Below, one piece after another: positions 54,262 through 63,819 of a stretch of DNA of 64,000 bases (the stretch's first letter is position 1; every line of letters begins with the position of its first letter). The DNA is from Niveispirillum fermenti (GTDB lineage Bacteria > Pseudomonadota > Alphaproteobacteria > Azospirillales > Azospirillaceae): positions 1 through 64,000 of the forward strand of contig NZ_JBLTXA010000008.1 in NCBI RefSeq assembly GCF_048066175.1. The letters run 5' to 3'. The notes under the pieces are model-generated. The model saw nothing but the letters and a program-made list of their open reading frames with translations. It was not told where the DNA came from and made no database searches. A program made the translations under genes and the position numbers.

Positions 54262-54933
54262 ATGAGTGCGACACCCCCGATGAAGGCTGTGATCATTCCG
54301 GTCACCCCGTTCCAGCAGAATTGCTCCATCATCTGGTGTACGCGCACGTTGCGCGCCGCCGTGATCGACCCCGGCGGCGGGGTGGACCAGATCCGCCAGG
54401 CCGTGGCCAAGAACGGGCTGACCGTCGAGCGCATCCTGGTCACCCACGGGCATGTGGACCATGCGGCGGCCGTGGCCGACCTGCAGGATGCGCTGGGCGT
54501 GCCCGTGGAAGGTCCGGCCATCGAGGATAATTACTGGATCATCGCGCTGAAGGACCACGGGGCCGGCTATGGCATGCCCTATGCCCGTCCCTTCACGCCC
54601 GACCGCTGGCTGGTGGAAGGCGACAGCGTCACGGTGGGGGACCTGACCCTGCAGGTCTTCCATTGCCCCGGCCACACGCCCGGCCATGTCGTGTTCTTCC
54701 ACGAGCCGTCGCGGTTCGCCATTGTCGGCGATGTGATCTTCGAAGGGTCGATCGGCCGCACGGACTTTCCCGGCGGGAACATGGATGACCTGATCCGGTC
54801 CATCCGCGAAAAGCTGTTCCCGCTGGGCGATGACATCACGTTCCTGCCGGGTCATGGCGGCCTGTCCACCTTCGGGCGCGAGCGGCAATCCAACCCCTAT
54901 GTCGGGGACCGGGCCGTGGCCGGCCGGGGTTGA
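54262..54933 (+). CDS. Metallo-beta-lactamase-fold hydrolase (GloB-like)
   Basis: The 223-aa metal-dependent hydrolase has the binuclear site T-H-G-H-V-D-H (HxHxDH), H-C-P-G-H-T-P-G-H with the next ligands, V-G-D-V-I-F with the bridging Asp, and a late L-P-G-H-G-G. It resembles YcbL-type glyoxalase II-like proteins. Glutathione thioesters are plausible substrates, but this is inference. Confidence 0.9.
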   Translation: MSATPPMKAVIIPVTPFQQNCSIIWCTRTLRAAVIDPGGGVDQIRQAVAKNGLTVERILVTHGHVDHAAAVADLQDALGVPVEGPAIEDNYWIIALKDHGAGYGMPYARPFTPDRWLVEGDSVTVGDLTLQVFHCPGHTPGHVVFFHEPSRFAIVGDVIFEGSIGRTDFPGGNMDDLIRSIREKLFPLGDDITFLPGHGGLSTFGRERQSNPYVGDRAVAGRG

Positions 54934-54962
54934 CGGGTGCGGGCCGGCCAAGCGGATGATGT

Positions 54963-54997
54963 AAAAACCCCCGGCGCCTGGGGATTGGCGCCGGGGG
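54963..54997 (-). terminator. Terminator of the OmpA-like gene
   Basis: A perfect 11-bp stem CCCCCGGCGCC/GGCGCCGGGGG (54968-54978 with 54987-54997) is followed on the minus strand by TTTTTAC. It lies between converging genes and could also serve the hydrolase gene. Confidence 0.9.
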
Positions 54998-55083
54998 CTT
55001 GAAAAGGGCAGGTCCGTTGAGGGCGTTACCGGGCCTGCCCTGGCGTGCCGCCCGGTGTGGGGAGCGGGCGGGACGGGGGCTCG

Positions 55084-55677
55084 TCAGAACCGGTAGGCGA
55101 CGCCGACGCGGATCTGGTTCTCATCGAACCTGGTCTTGTCATAGTCCGTGTAGTTGTATTCCACGCGGGCCAGGACATTCTGCGTCAGGGCATATTCCAG
55201 ACCACCACCCAGGCGCAGCCCGTCCAGCGTGTCATCGGCCTTGATGCGGGTGGCGCCGGAGCCGACCGAAACCTCATAATTGGTCCGCTGCCAGCCGACG
55301 CGGCCGTAAAGCAGGGCGTCATTGCTGATCAGATAGCCGGCACGGGCCGAGATGCCGTAGCTTTCATTCATCGACAGCGAGGTCGGCAGGCCGGCAACGG
55401 TGCCCTTGCCCGAGATGTCGGCGCTGCCCAGGTCGATTTCACCGCCCAGATAAAAGCTGTCGAAGGTCTTGCCATAGCCGGCATAGGCACCATACAGCCA
55501 GCCGTCGCTGTCGAACTTGGCATTCGCGGCGCCGGAGGCGGCCGAAGCGTTATTGTCGGTGTAGCCGGTATAGGCGCCGACATAGGCCCCATCGAAGGGC
55601 GACTGCGCCAGCGACGGAGCGGCGCCAACGGCGACCAGAGCAACACCACCAAGCAGAGCAGAAGCAATACGGGACAT
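55084..55677 (-). CDS. OmpA-like beta-barrel outer membrane protein
   Basis: The 197-aa protein has a signal peptide cleaved after S-L-A-Q, alternating-pattern beta strands (D-G-A-Y-V-G-A-Y-T-G-Y), and a C-terminal V-A-Y-R-F ending with Phe as required for outer membrane assembly. It resembles small surface proteins of the OMP_b-brl family. It has its own terminator. Confidence 0.85.
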   Translation of the reverse strand: MSRIASALLGGVALVAVGAAPSLAQSPFDGAYVGAYTGYTDNNASAASGAANAKFDSDGWLYGAYAGYGKTFDSFYLGGEIDLGSADISGKGTVAGLPTSLSMNESYGISARAGYLISNDALLYGRVGWQRTNYEVSVGSGATRIKADDTLDGLRLGGGLEYALTQNVLARVEYNYTDYDKTRFDENQIRVGVAYRF

Positions 55678-56157
55678 TTATTTCTCCATTCAGGTTTCCA
55701 GTGACACAGCTTTCCTGTGGCGCCAATTCATGGCGCATTCCTGGAACCACTTTCTTCACTCGTTATTGCAATTGTGGCGATTTCTTGTTTGAAACCTAGC
55801 CACGTCATCGCGGTGAAGACTGTTTAGCCGAACTTGAACGGTGTTCGATGTGCGTTTCATCACACAAGCCATGCGATGAAAACATGGAGGCCATGGCGAG
55901 GCCTTCATCTTGAAATCGAAATGGGAACGGCCTATGGCGCCGGTTTTTCACGCCGGCCCCAACATTCATCGGCTTGGCTACCCCGCACGAGCGGCGCGGC
56001 CGCGGTCGCCGCCGGACCAACGCGCGATGCGTTCTCCTCATCGCGAGTTGGCATACCACTCTTGTACGGCGCTACCTTCGCGGCACCGGGCGAAAAGGAA
56101 AAGGCCGGCGCCCCTGTTCGGGCCGCCGGCCTTTTCCGATATCCCGTCCGAACCCGG
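55678..56157. other. Gene-free region between infB and the barrel protein gene
   Basis: This 480-base stretch holds the 5' region of the barrel gene (a lower-GC patch near 55680-55830) and a full copy of the dispersed hairpin repeat. No coding frame with family support was found. Confidence 0.65.
55957..56052. repeat. Full copy of the dispersed hairpin repeat
   Basis: The element reads from CCCAACATTCATCGG through CCGCACGAGCGGCGCGGCCG to the stem 56016-56029/56039-56052. Compared with the copy at 37808, one stem pair changes from T-A to C-G on both sides. It lies about 100 bases beyond the infB stop. Confidence 0.8.
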
Positions 56158-58953
56158 TTACAGGGCGCGGGCGATCTCTTCCATCTCGAAGGCTTCGATG
56201 ATGTCGCCTTCGCGGATATCGTCGTAATTCTCGAAGGCCATGCCGCATTCGAAACCTTCGCGCACTTCGCGGACTTCGTCCTTCATGCGCTTCAGGGTCT
56301 TCAGCGTACCCTCGTGGATCACCACATTGTCGCGCAGCAGGCGGACCTTGGCGCCACGCTTCACGATGCCCTCGCTCACGCGGCAGCCGGCAACCTTGCC
56401 GACCTTCGTGATGTTGAAGACCTGCAGGATCTGCGCGTTGCCCAGGAATTTCTCCCGCAGCGTCGGCGACAGCATGCCGGTCAGCATCTGCTTCACGTCA
56501 TCGATGATGTTGTAGATGATCGAGTAGTAGCGGATTTCCACGCCATCGCGCTTGGCCATGTCGCGGGCCTGCGGGTTGGCGCGGACATTGAAGCCCACGA
56601 CCAGGCCCTTGGAGGCATTGGCCAGCGTGATGTCGCTTTCGGTGATGGCGCCCACGCCGGACGTCAGCACGCGCACCTTCACTTCCGTATGTTCGGCCGT
56701 CAGCTTCTCCAGCGCGCCGGAAATGGCCTCCACCGAACCCTGCACGTCGCCCTTGATGACGATGGGCAGTTCCTTGGCCTCGCCCGCCTGGATCTGCTTG
56801 AACATCTGCTCCAGCGAACCGCGGCCGGACTTGGCGCTTTCGGCCTCGCGCTTCTTGCGGGCGCGATATTCGGTGATTTCGCGGGCGCGGCTCTCGCTGT
56901 CGACCACGACCATTTCCTCACCGGCCAGCGGCACGCCGCCCAGGCCCAGCACCTCCACCGGGGTGGCGGGGGTGGCATCGGTGACATTGGTGCCGCGGTC
57001 ATTGACCAGGGCGCGGACACGGCCCCATTCGGAACCGGTCACGACGATGTCACCGACCTGCAGGGTGCCGCGCTTGACCAGCACGGTGGCCACGGGGCCA
57101 CGGCCCTTGTCCAGCTTGGCTTCCACCACCACGCCATCGGCGGTGCGGTCCGGGTTGGCCTTCAGCTCCAGGATTTCGGCCTGCAGCAGGATGGCTTCTT
57201 CCAGCTTGTCCAGGTTGAGGCCGACCTTGGCCGACACTTCCACATCCAGGACCTCGCCACCCATGCTTTCGACGACCAGGTCGTGCTGGAGCAGTTCCTG
57301 GCGCACGCGCTCGGCCCGGGCGGCCGGCAGGTCGCACTTGTTGATGGCGACGATGATGGGCACGCCCGCCGCCTTGGCATGGCGGATGGCCTCGATCGTC
57401 TGCGGCATGACGCCGTCATCGGCCGCCACGACCAGCACCACCACGTCCGTGACGTTGGCGCCACGGGCCCGCATCTCGGTGAAGGCGGCGTGGCCCGGGG
57501 TGTCGATGAAGGTGATCTTCGACCCCGACGCCAGCGTCACCTGATAGGCGCCGATATGCTGGGTGATGCCGCCGGCCTCGCGGGCCGCCACATCGGTCTT
57601 GCGCAGCGCGTCCAGCAGCGAGGTCTTGCCGTGGTCGACATGGCCCATGACCGTGACGACGGGGGGACGCGACACCAGATCCTCGGTGCGGTCCACCTCG
57701 CCCTTCACGCCGATTTCCACGTCGCTCTCGGCCACGCGGGTCGGACGATGGCCCATCTCCTGCACGACCAGCTCGGCCGTGTCGGCATCGATGGTCTGGG
57801 TGATGGTGGCCATCACGCCCATGCGCATCAGCGTCTTCACGACGTCGGCCCCGCGCTCGGCCATACGGTTGGCAAGATCGCCCACCGTGATGACCTCCGG
57901 GACGATCACGTCGCGCGTCACCTTCTGGGTTTCCTGCCGGCCGAACTGGCGCAGCCGCTCACGTTCGCGGGCGCGCTTTGCGGCGGCCATCGACCGGCCG
58001 CGGCGGCCATCATCATCGGACAGGGCCTGCGAGATGGTCATCTTGCCGCCGCGGCGCTTGTCGTCACCCTTCGCCTTGACAGGTGCTGCGGGAACCTTGG
58101 CCGGGGCCTTGCCGGGGCCGGCGACCTTGGCGCGGCGGGGACCGTCCTCATCCTCGAAGTCGCCCGCGGGGCGCGGGGCCACCGGACGGGCAGCGCCGCC
58201 GGCATCCGTGGTCGCGGCCGGACGGGGTGTGCGCTCCTCCTCCTTGCCGGCGGCCGGGGCGGCATGGCGGGACCGGCTGGTCTCCGACCGGCTGGCGGCT
58301 TCGGCCTTGCGGGCGTCCTCGGCTTCCTTGCGCTTGCGCTCGGCTTCCGTGGCGGCGGCCTTCTCGGCCTCCTGGATGGCGCGCAGCTCCTCCATCTCGC
58401 GACGGCGGACCGTGTCCTCGTCCAGCGGCTCGGCGGCGGCGGCATCGGCGGCGGCCCTCGCGACGGCGGCATCGGCTTCCGCGGCAGCGCGGGCCTCGGC
58501 CTCCTCGGCGGCGCGGATTTCGGCCTCCAGGGCTTCCTGCGCGGCGCGTTCCTCCTCGGCCGTGACGCGGCGATCCTCGGCCTCCGCGGCGGACCGCAGG
58601 GCGCGGATGCGCGCTTCACGCTCGGCGTCGCTCAACTGCCGGGGGGCGTTGCCACGCGGCTGCGGGCCACGGCCACCGGCCGCACCCTCTGCCGCGCGTC
58701 GGGCAGCGGCGCCGCCATCGGCCACGCCGGGCACGGCGCCCTTCTCGAAGGTCCGCTTGCGCTTGACCTCGACCGCCACTTCCTTGCCGCGCCCATGCGA
58801 AAAGCTTTGGCGCACGGTGCCTGCTGCGCCGCCTGCCTGCTGTGCGGGGGCCGCCGCCTGCTTCGGCTTGTTGGCCCCACCCAGTCCAAGCGTGCCGCGA
58901 CCACCCAGGGTCAGCACCTTCTTGTCGCGGTTCTGGTCGTTGGTATCGCTCAT
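56158..58953 (-). CDS. infB: Translation initiation factor IF-2
   Basis: The 931-aa GTPase places initiator tRNA on the ribosome. The first 350 residues are low-complexity, rich in Ala, Glu and Arg. The IF2_N motif and the G domain follow, with G-H-V-D-H-G-K-T-S near 433-441, D-T-P-G-H-A-A-F and N-K-C-D. Domains II to IV end in E-A-F-E-M-E-E-I. It is the last gene of the rimP-nusA-ylxR-infB operon. Confidence 0.98.
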   Translation of the reverse strand: MSDTNDQNRDKKVLTLGGRGTLGLGGANKPKQAAAPAQQAGGAAGTVRQSFSHGRGKEVAVEVKRKRTFEKGAVPGVADGGAAARRAAEGAAGGRGPQPRGNAPRQLSDAEREARIRALRSAAEAEDRRVTAEEERAAQEALEAEIRAAEEAEARAAAEADAAVARAAADAAAAEPLDEDTVRRREMEELRAIQEAEKAAATEAERKRKEAEDARKAEAASRSETSRSRHAAPAAGKEEERTPRPAATTDAGGAARPVAPRPAGDFEDEDGPRRAKVAGPGKAPAKVPAAPVKAKGDDKRRGGKMTISQALSDDDGRRGRSMAAAKRARERERLRQFGRQETQKVTRDVIVPEVITVGDLANRMAERGADVVKTLMRMGVMATITQTIDADTAELVVQEMGHRPTRVAESDVEIGVKGEVDRTEDLVSRPPVVTVMGHVDHGKTSLLDALRKTDVAAREAGGITQHIGAYQVTLASGSKITFIDTPGHAAFTEMRARGANVTDVVVLVVAADDGVMPQTIEAIRHAKAAGVPIIVAINKCDLPAARAERVRQELLQHDLVVESMGGEVLDVEVSAKVGLNLDKLEEAILLQAEILELKANPDRTADGVVVEAKLDKGRGPVATVLVKRGTLQVGDIVVTGSEWGRVRALVNDRGTNVTDATPATPVEVLGLGGVPLAGEEMVVVDSESRAREITEYRARKKREAESAKSGRGSLEQMFKQIQAGEAKELPIVIKGDVQGSVEAISGALEKLTAEHTEVKVRVLTSGVGAITESDITLANASKGLVVGFNVRANPQARDMAKRDGVEIRYYSIIYNIIDDVKQMLTGMLSPTLREKFLGNAQILQVFNITKVGKVAGCRVSEGIVKRGAKVRLLRDNVVIHEGTLKTLKRMKDEVREVREGFECGMAFENYDDIREGDIIEAFEMEEIARAL

Positions 58954-59001
58954 CCCTAATCCGACAGTAAGCCGTTGAAACCTATCCAGATGCCCAAGAA
59001 C

Positions 59002-59700
59002 TCAGGCATCTGCCCCGCCAAGCGCGGAAAACCGTGCAACCTCGCGGCGGACCTGCTTTGCCAGCGGCCCGGCCGCCAGCACAACATGCACCGCCTCTTC
59101 CCGACCCAGGGCCGCACCCAGTTCCGCCCGATCGAACACATCGACCAGCGGCACGCCCCGCGCCTGTGCCAAGGCATACAACTTGGTCCGGCCATCGTCG
59201 GACCCGTCACATGCCTCCAACCACAATCCTACACTCTTTTGGCCCGCACCGCCCGCCCGGCCGATGAAACCGGAACGCAATGCAGCCTGTACCTTTTCAA
59301 ACCCGGCCAGGGCGCCCCCGCCCTTCCGGGCAAGACCGACCAGTCCCAGGGCGCGGCGCCGGATCAGCCGGCGCGTCAGCGCCAACAGGTCCGGCACGGG
59401 TTTGACACCGCGGCGGGCTGCCTTGGCGAAAAGCCCCTTGGCCAGGGCCTTTTCAACCAAACCCACCTCGGCCGTCAACCACAGCCCGCGCCCGGGCAGG
59501 GTTTCGTCCACGTCGGGCACCACCTGCTGGTCCGGCCCGATGACGAAGCGGACCATGCCCGCCTTGTCCTGGACCTTCCCGCTGGCGATGCAGCGGCGCA
59601 GCGGGCTTTTGCGTCCCGCCACGGCCTCCGGCTCGTCGGCCTGTGCCTCGGCATCGAGTTCCGGCGGATAGCCGGTCGTCGCTTCACTGCCGCCGCTCAT
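59002..59700 (-). CDS. ylxR: YlxR (DUF448) RNA-binding protein with L7Ae-like C-terminus
   Basis: The 232-aa protein has an N-terminal YlxR domain (R-R-C-I-A-S-G-K through G-R-G-L-W-L). A second domain resembles ribosomal protein L7Ae (A-G-F-E-K-V-Q-A-A-L-R through V-P-L-V-D-V-F), the fused form common in alphaproteobacteria. A related Gram-positive protein modulates RNase P. The start at 59700 is chosen; ATGs at 59715 and 59727 are possible. It lies between nusA and infB. Confidence 0.88.
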   Translation of the reverse strand: MSGGSEATTGYPPELDAEAQADEPEAVAGRKSPLRRCIASGKVQDKAGMVRFVIGPDQQVVPDVDETLPGRGLWLTAEVGLVEKALAKGLFAKAARRGVKPVPDLLALTRRLIRRRALGLVGLARKGGGALAGFEKVQAALRSGFIGRAGGAGQKSVGLWLEACDGSDDGRTKLYALAQARGVPLVDVFDRAELGAALGREEAVHVVLAAGPLAKQVRREVARFSALGGADA

Positions 59701-59743
59701 GACCCCGATCCCCATGACCTCACACATGAAGGGAGGGAAGGCC

Positions 59744-61240
59744 TCAGCCCTCCGCCCCTTCCTCCTCGGCGAACCAATGCGCGCGGGCGGCCATGATCAC
59801 CTCATTGGCCTCGTCCAGCGTCATGGCATCCTTGCCGATGATGTCCAGCAACTCGTCGCCGGCCAGGTCGGCCAGGTCGTCCAGCGTGCGGACGTCCTTT
59901 TCACCCAGCTTGACCAGCATGGCGGGCGTCAGCGCCTCGATGGCGGCGACATCGTCCTCCACCCCCAGCTCGCGGCGCTTGCCGTCCAGGATCTCGTTCT
60001 GCTGTTCCAGGAAGATGACGGCACGGTTCTGCAGCTCGGCGGCCACATCCTCGTCGAACGCCTCGATCCGGGTCAGTTCGTCCAGATCGACGAAGGCGAT
60101 CTCCTCCACCGAGGTGAAGCCTTCGTTCACCAGCAGATGGGCGATCATGTCGTCGACATCCAGGGCTTCCATGAACAGCGAGGAGCGGGACGAGAACTCG
60201 GCCTGCCGGCGCTCGCGCTCCTCCGCCTCGGTCATGATGTCGATGGTCCAGCCGGTGAGCTGCGAGGCCAGACGCACATTCTGGCCACGGCGGCCGATGG
60301 CCAGCGAAAGCTGGTCGTCGGGCACCACCACCTCGATCTTGTTGCCCTCGTCGTCCAGCACGACCTTGGCCACCTCGGCCGGGGCCAGCGCGTTGACGAC
60401 GAAGGTGGCCGGATCGGGCTTCCAGGGGATGATGTCGATCTTCTCGCCCTGCAGCTCGCCCACCACGGCCTGAACGCGGCTGCCGCGCATGCCGACGCAG
60501 GCGCCCACGGGGTCGATCGAGCTGTCCTTGGAAATGACGGCGATCTTGGCGCGGCTGCCGGGATCGCGGGCCACGGCCTTGATCTCGATGATGCCGTCGT
60601 AGATTTCCGGCACTTCGGCCTTGAACAGGCCGGCCATGAACATGGGATGGGTGCGCGACAGGAAGATCTGCGGCCCGCGCGGTTCCTTGCGCACGTCATA
60701 GATATAGGCGCGCACCCGGTCACCGACCTTGAAATGCTCACGCGGCAGGCACTCGTCACGGCGCAGGATGGCTTCCGCCCGGCCCAGGTCGACGGTGACA
60801 TTGCCGTACTCGACGCGCTTGACCAGACCGTTCACGATCTCGCCCTTGCGGTCGATATACTCGTTATATTGCCGCTCGCGCTCAGCCTCGCGCACCTTCT
60901 GCACGATGACTTGCTTGGCCGTCTGGGCGGCGATGCGGCCGAAATCGATGGGGGGCAGCGGGTCGACGATGAAATCGCCGATCTCGGCCCGCGGATTCTT
61001 GCGGCGGGCCTTGGCCAGCGGGACCTGGGTCGCCTCGTTCTCCACCTCTTCCACCACTTCCATGTGGCGGGTCAGCTGGATATCGCCCGTCTTGCGGTCG
61101 ATGCGGGCGCGGATGTCATGCTCGTGCCCGTATTTGGAGCGGCCAGCCTTCTTGATGGCCTCCTCCATGGCTTCGAGCACATGCTCCTTGTCGATGTTCT
61201 TCTCGCGGGCGACCGCGTCGGCTACCTGAAGCAGTTCCAT
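59744..61240 (-). CDS. nusA: Transcription termination/antitermination protein NusA
   Basis: The 498-aa RNA polymerase factor has the N-terminal domain (M-E-L-L-Q-V-A-D-A-V-A), an S1 domain with G-L-V-K-R-V-E-Y-G, two KH domains (D-P-V-G-A-C-V-G-M-R-G and A-I-G-R-R-G-Q-N), and C-terminal acidic repeats. It sits in the standard operon between rimP and ylxR. Confidence 0.97.
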   Translation of the reverse strand: MELLQVADAVAREKNIDKEHVLEAMEEAIKKAGRSKYGHEHDIRARIDRKTGDIQLTRHMEVVEEVENEATQVPLAKARRKNPRAEIGDFIVDPLPPIDFGRIAAQTAKQVIVQKVREAERERQYNEYIDRKGEIVNGLVKRVEYGNVTVDLGRAEAILRRDECLPREHFKVGDRVRAYIYDVRKEPRGPQIFLSRTHPMFMAGLFKAEVPEIYDGIIEIKAVARDPGSRAKIAVISKDSSIDPVGACVGMRGSRVQAVVGELQGEKIDIIPWKPDPATFVVNALAPAEVAKVVLDDEGNKIEVVVPDDQLSLAIGRRGQNVRLASQLTGWTIDIMTEAEERERRQAEFSSRSSLFMEALDVDDMIAHLLVNEGFTSVEEIAFVDLDELTRIEAFDEDVAAELQNRAVIFLEQQNEILDGKRRELGVEDDVAAIEALTPAMLVKLGEKDVRTLDDLADLAGDELLDIIGKDAMTLDEANEVIMAARAHWFAEEEGAEG

Positions 61241-61271
61241 CCTGGCGAACCCTGCCTTCTATTCCTGATCG

Positions 61272-62054
61272 TCAGACCGTTCCGGCGCCGGTATCGGCGT
61301 CGGTCGGGCCATCTATGGTCTCAATATGCTGCTCATCGTCCGGGCCCTTGCGGGCGAAGCGCCCCGGACCCTTCTTCTTGGGGGCCTGATCGGCTTTCGG
61401 CCCCGGATGCACGGGCTTGGGGCGTTTCACAGGCTTGGCCGTGTCATCCACATCCATCTGTCCGCCCTCGGTCCCGGCGGCCAGCCCCTGTTCGGCCGCA
61501 GCGGCCTGCAGAAGCGCGTCGGTCAGTTCCAGCCTGGCCTTGGCCACCTGGTCGAAGGGGATTTCCGCCACCTCCACCATGCCGGGGTCGATCTCCACCG
61601 GCTTGGCCTTGGCGGATACCTTTGCGCCGGGCTTGCGCTTGGGCGGCTGTGCGGTGCCGGCATCCAGGGCGATCAGGACGTTTCCGCCCTCCACACCATA
61701 AAGGGTGCCGCGGAAACGCTTGCGCCCGTCCAGCGGAACGATCGTCTCCAGCCGGGCCTCCAGCCCCTTGAACCGCTCGAAATCCTTCAGGCGGGTCAGC
61801 GGGCGGTCGATGCCGGGGCTCGACACTTCCAGCGTATAGGCACCCGTGATCGGGTCCTCCACGTCCAGCAGGGCCGAAACCGCATGGGAGATGTCGGCGC
61901 AATCCTCCACCGTCATGGCCCCGCCATCGGCGCGGTCGGCCATGATCTGAAGGGTCGGGCGCAGCCCGCCGGAAATCTGCAGGCGCACGATCTCATACCC
62001 CATGGCCTCGACCGGGGGGGTGATGATGCCGCTGATGCGCTCCAGCACGTCCAT
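61272..62054 (-). CDS. rimP: Ribosome maturation factor RimP
   Basis: The 260-aa protein helps assemble the 30S subunit. It has the RimP N-domain (G-Y-E-I-V-R-L and V-E-D-C-A-D-I-S) and L-E-V-S-S-P-G-I-D-R-P-L, then an extended Lys/Pro-rich C-terminal tail longer than in E. coli. The start at 62054 has GGAG upstream; longer readings to 62129 lack support. It opens the operon. Confidence 0.94.
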   Translation of the reverse strand: MDVLERISGIITPPVEAMGYEIVRLQISGGLRPTLQIMADRADGGAMTVEDCADISHAVSALLDVEDPITGAYTLEVSSPGIDRPLTRLKDFERFKGLEARLETIVPLDGRKRFRGTLYGVEGGNVLIALDAGTAQPPKRKPGAKVSAKAKPVEIDPGMVEVAEIPFDQVAKARLELTDALLQAAAAEQGLAAGTEGGQMDVDDTAKPVKRPKPVHPGPKADQAPKKKGPGRFARKGPDDEQHIETIDGPTDADTGAGTV

Positions 62055-62110
62055 TCGCGTTCCAACTCCACCCGCCACACCGGCCGATGCCGGATAAGCG
62101 GAGCCCAGAT

Positions 62111-62138
62111 AAACAAAAAGGCGGGCCAAAGGCCCACC
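62111..62138 (-). terminator. Terminator upstream of rimP
   Basis: On the minus strand GGTGGGCC-TTT-GGCCCGCC (62120-62138) is followed by TTTTTGTTT. It probably ends the barrel gene at 62321, though it also lies in the rimP leader. Confidence 0.8.
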
Positions 62139-62320
62139 CGCAAAGCAGACCAGCCTGCCAACGTCGGTCGCTGGCCGGTCCGTATGGGATAAAGATGATG
62201 GCTATATAGACCCGTTCGCCCCGCGTGAAAAGGGGAATCGGCCGGGTGGTCGCGCATCCCTGCCGCGTGCGGCGGCGGACGGGGTGCGAACCCGCCGCCG
62301 CTCTGCATCGCGCCGGGTGT

Positions 62321-62941
62321 TCAGAAACGGGCCCGTGCCGTCAGCTTGACGATGTGGCTGCTGACATTGTCGGCCCCGCCACCCTTGGCATTGACCCAGA
62401 GATAGCGGTAGCCGGGGGCCATGGTCAGCCCACGCCACACCACCATGTTCAACCCGACCTCGCCGAAGGCGGCGGCATGGGTGCCGTCATTGACCAGCAC
62501 CAGGCGGCTGTCGCTGTCCAGCCTGGCCACACCGCCGCCCAGGCCCAGATAGGGCTGGTAGGTGCGGGTCACCGGCACGTCGACATAGGCGCCGGCCAGT
62601 GCCGTCCACATGGTCACATCGCCATTGGTGGGGAAGCCGGGGATGGTGGAGAAGCCCGGCTGCGTGCTCTTGACATCGGCCAGGCGGCCGAACCCGCCCT
62701 CGATCTCGAAGCGGAAATCGTCCAGGCGGTAGCCCGCGGCCAGCGTGGCGTTGAACTTCTTGTCCGCCTGGCCCTTGGCCAACGCCCACAGGGGGCTGCG
62801 GGCATAATCGTTGCCCAGATAGGCACCGACGGAGGAGGCGACATAGGCGCCGTCCTGATATGGCTTGTCCTCGGCGTGGGCGACACCGGCAGCCGCCAGC
62901 AGTGCCACTGCCGGCAGAGTGATCCTTCTCACGGGTTTCAA
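62321..62941 (-). CDS. Outer membrane beta-barrel protein
   Basis: The 206-aa protein has a signal peptide (A-L-L-A-A-A-G-V-A-H-A), amphipathic strands (A-T-L-A-A-G-Y-R-L-D-D-F-R-F-E-I), the segment Y-L-G-L-G-G-G-V-A-R, and a terminal R-A-R-F with C-terminal Phe. It resembles OmpA/OmpW-size barrels of the OMP_b-brl family. The ligand is unknown. Confidence 0.82.
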   Translation of the reverse strand: MKPVRRITLPAVALLAAAGVAHAEDKPYQDGAYVASSVGAYLGNDYARSPLWALAKGQADKKFNATLAAGYRLDDFRFEIEGGFGRLADVKSTQPGFSTIPGFPTNGDVTMWTALAGAYVDVPVTRTYQPYLGLGGGVARLDSDSRLVLVNDGTHAAAFGEVGLNMVVWRGLTMAPGYRYLWVNAKGGGADNVSSHIVKLTARARF

Positions 62942-63471
62942 TCCTTGACGTTAGATGCGGTTCGCCCCTGTGCCGGCTTGATAAGCGCTCCCGCGCGGCG
63001 GCGACAAGGGAAAACATGCGCATCCCCGGCATGGTGCCGCCGGTCCCGCCCGCATTGGCGCCACAGCTATGCCGTTTCCCGGTGATCGCCACCGCTCACC
63101 GGGTATCAATCGCCAGCGCCCCTGTGGCGCGCGGTGGCCGTCGCCGCTGCAGCGGTTCCCGGTAACAGGGGCGGCAGCGCGACGGGCCAGCGCGCGCAGA
63201 CTGGCGTTGCAGGAAAGAATATTAAAAATCCAGGCAAGGCTTGAGAAAAAATCAAACCCGATTGTGACAATATTTCGTGCATGGCTTGGGTTGGTTGCGA
63301 TGCACAAAAGTAATGGCCGCGATTGTTGATTTTCGGGCCGGTCATGTCATGATTTTATACAGGAAATCGGAATGAATTGCCGCAGTGCAGCAAGGCGCAT
63401 TGCGCAAGGAACCTTGCAACCGCATGACGGGAAGCACCCGTCATGATGCCACCGCGTCCGGAGGTGTCCGC
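62942..63471. other. Gene-free divergent region
   Basis: This 530-base region separates the barrel gene from the small secreted protein. Bases about 63215-63370 are relatively AT-rich (AATATTAAAAATC and GATTTTATAC) and probably hold promoters. A hairpin ATGACGGG/CCCGTCAT lies at 63424-63444, just upstream of the next gene. No coding frame has family support. Confidence 0.6.
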
Positions 63472-63798
63472 ATGTCGTCCAAGCCGATCCGTGCCACCCT
63501 GCTGGCCTATGCCCTGTTCCTGCTGCCACTGCCTGCGGCGGCGGGGGAATGCCATATCGGCGATGCGCCCACCGTGCCGGATGGGGTGACGGCCGCCGCC
63601 GGCGAAATGGCGGCCGCGCAGGAGGCCATAAAGGCCTATATCGTGGAAACGCAGGAATTCCTGACCTGCCTGGAGGCGGAAGCCAAGGGCAATTTCACAC
63701 CGGAACTGACGGCCCGCTACAACGAGGCCACGAACCGGATGAGCAATCTGGCGGTGCAGATGAACACCCAGCTCCGCAGCTTCAAGGAACGCGGATAA
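63472..63798 (+). CDS. Small secreted protein of unknown function
   Basis: The 108-aa product has a signal peptide (L-L-A-Y-A-L-F-L-L-P-L-P-A-A-A-G), two cysteines in the mature part (E-C-H-I-G and L-T-C-L-E), and a helical body ending R-S-F-K-E-R-G. GGAGGTGT precedes ATG 63472. I do not recognise a named family with confidence. Confidence 0.7.
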   Translation: MSSKPIRATLLAYALFLLPLPAAAGECHIGDAPTVPDGVTAAAGEMAAAQEAIKAYIVETQEFLTCLEAEAKGNFTPELTARYNEATNRMSNLAVQMNTQLRSFKERG

Positions 63799-63819
63799 GG
63801 GCCGGTGCGCGGCTTCCCG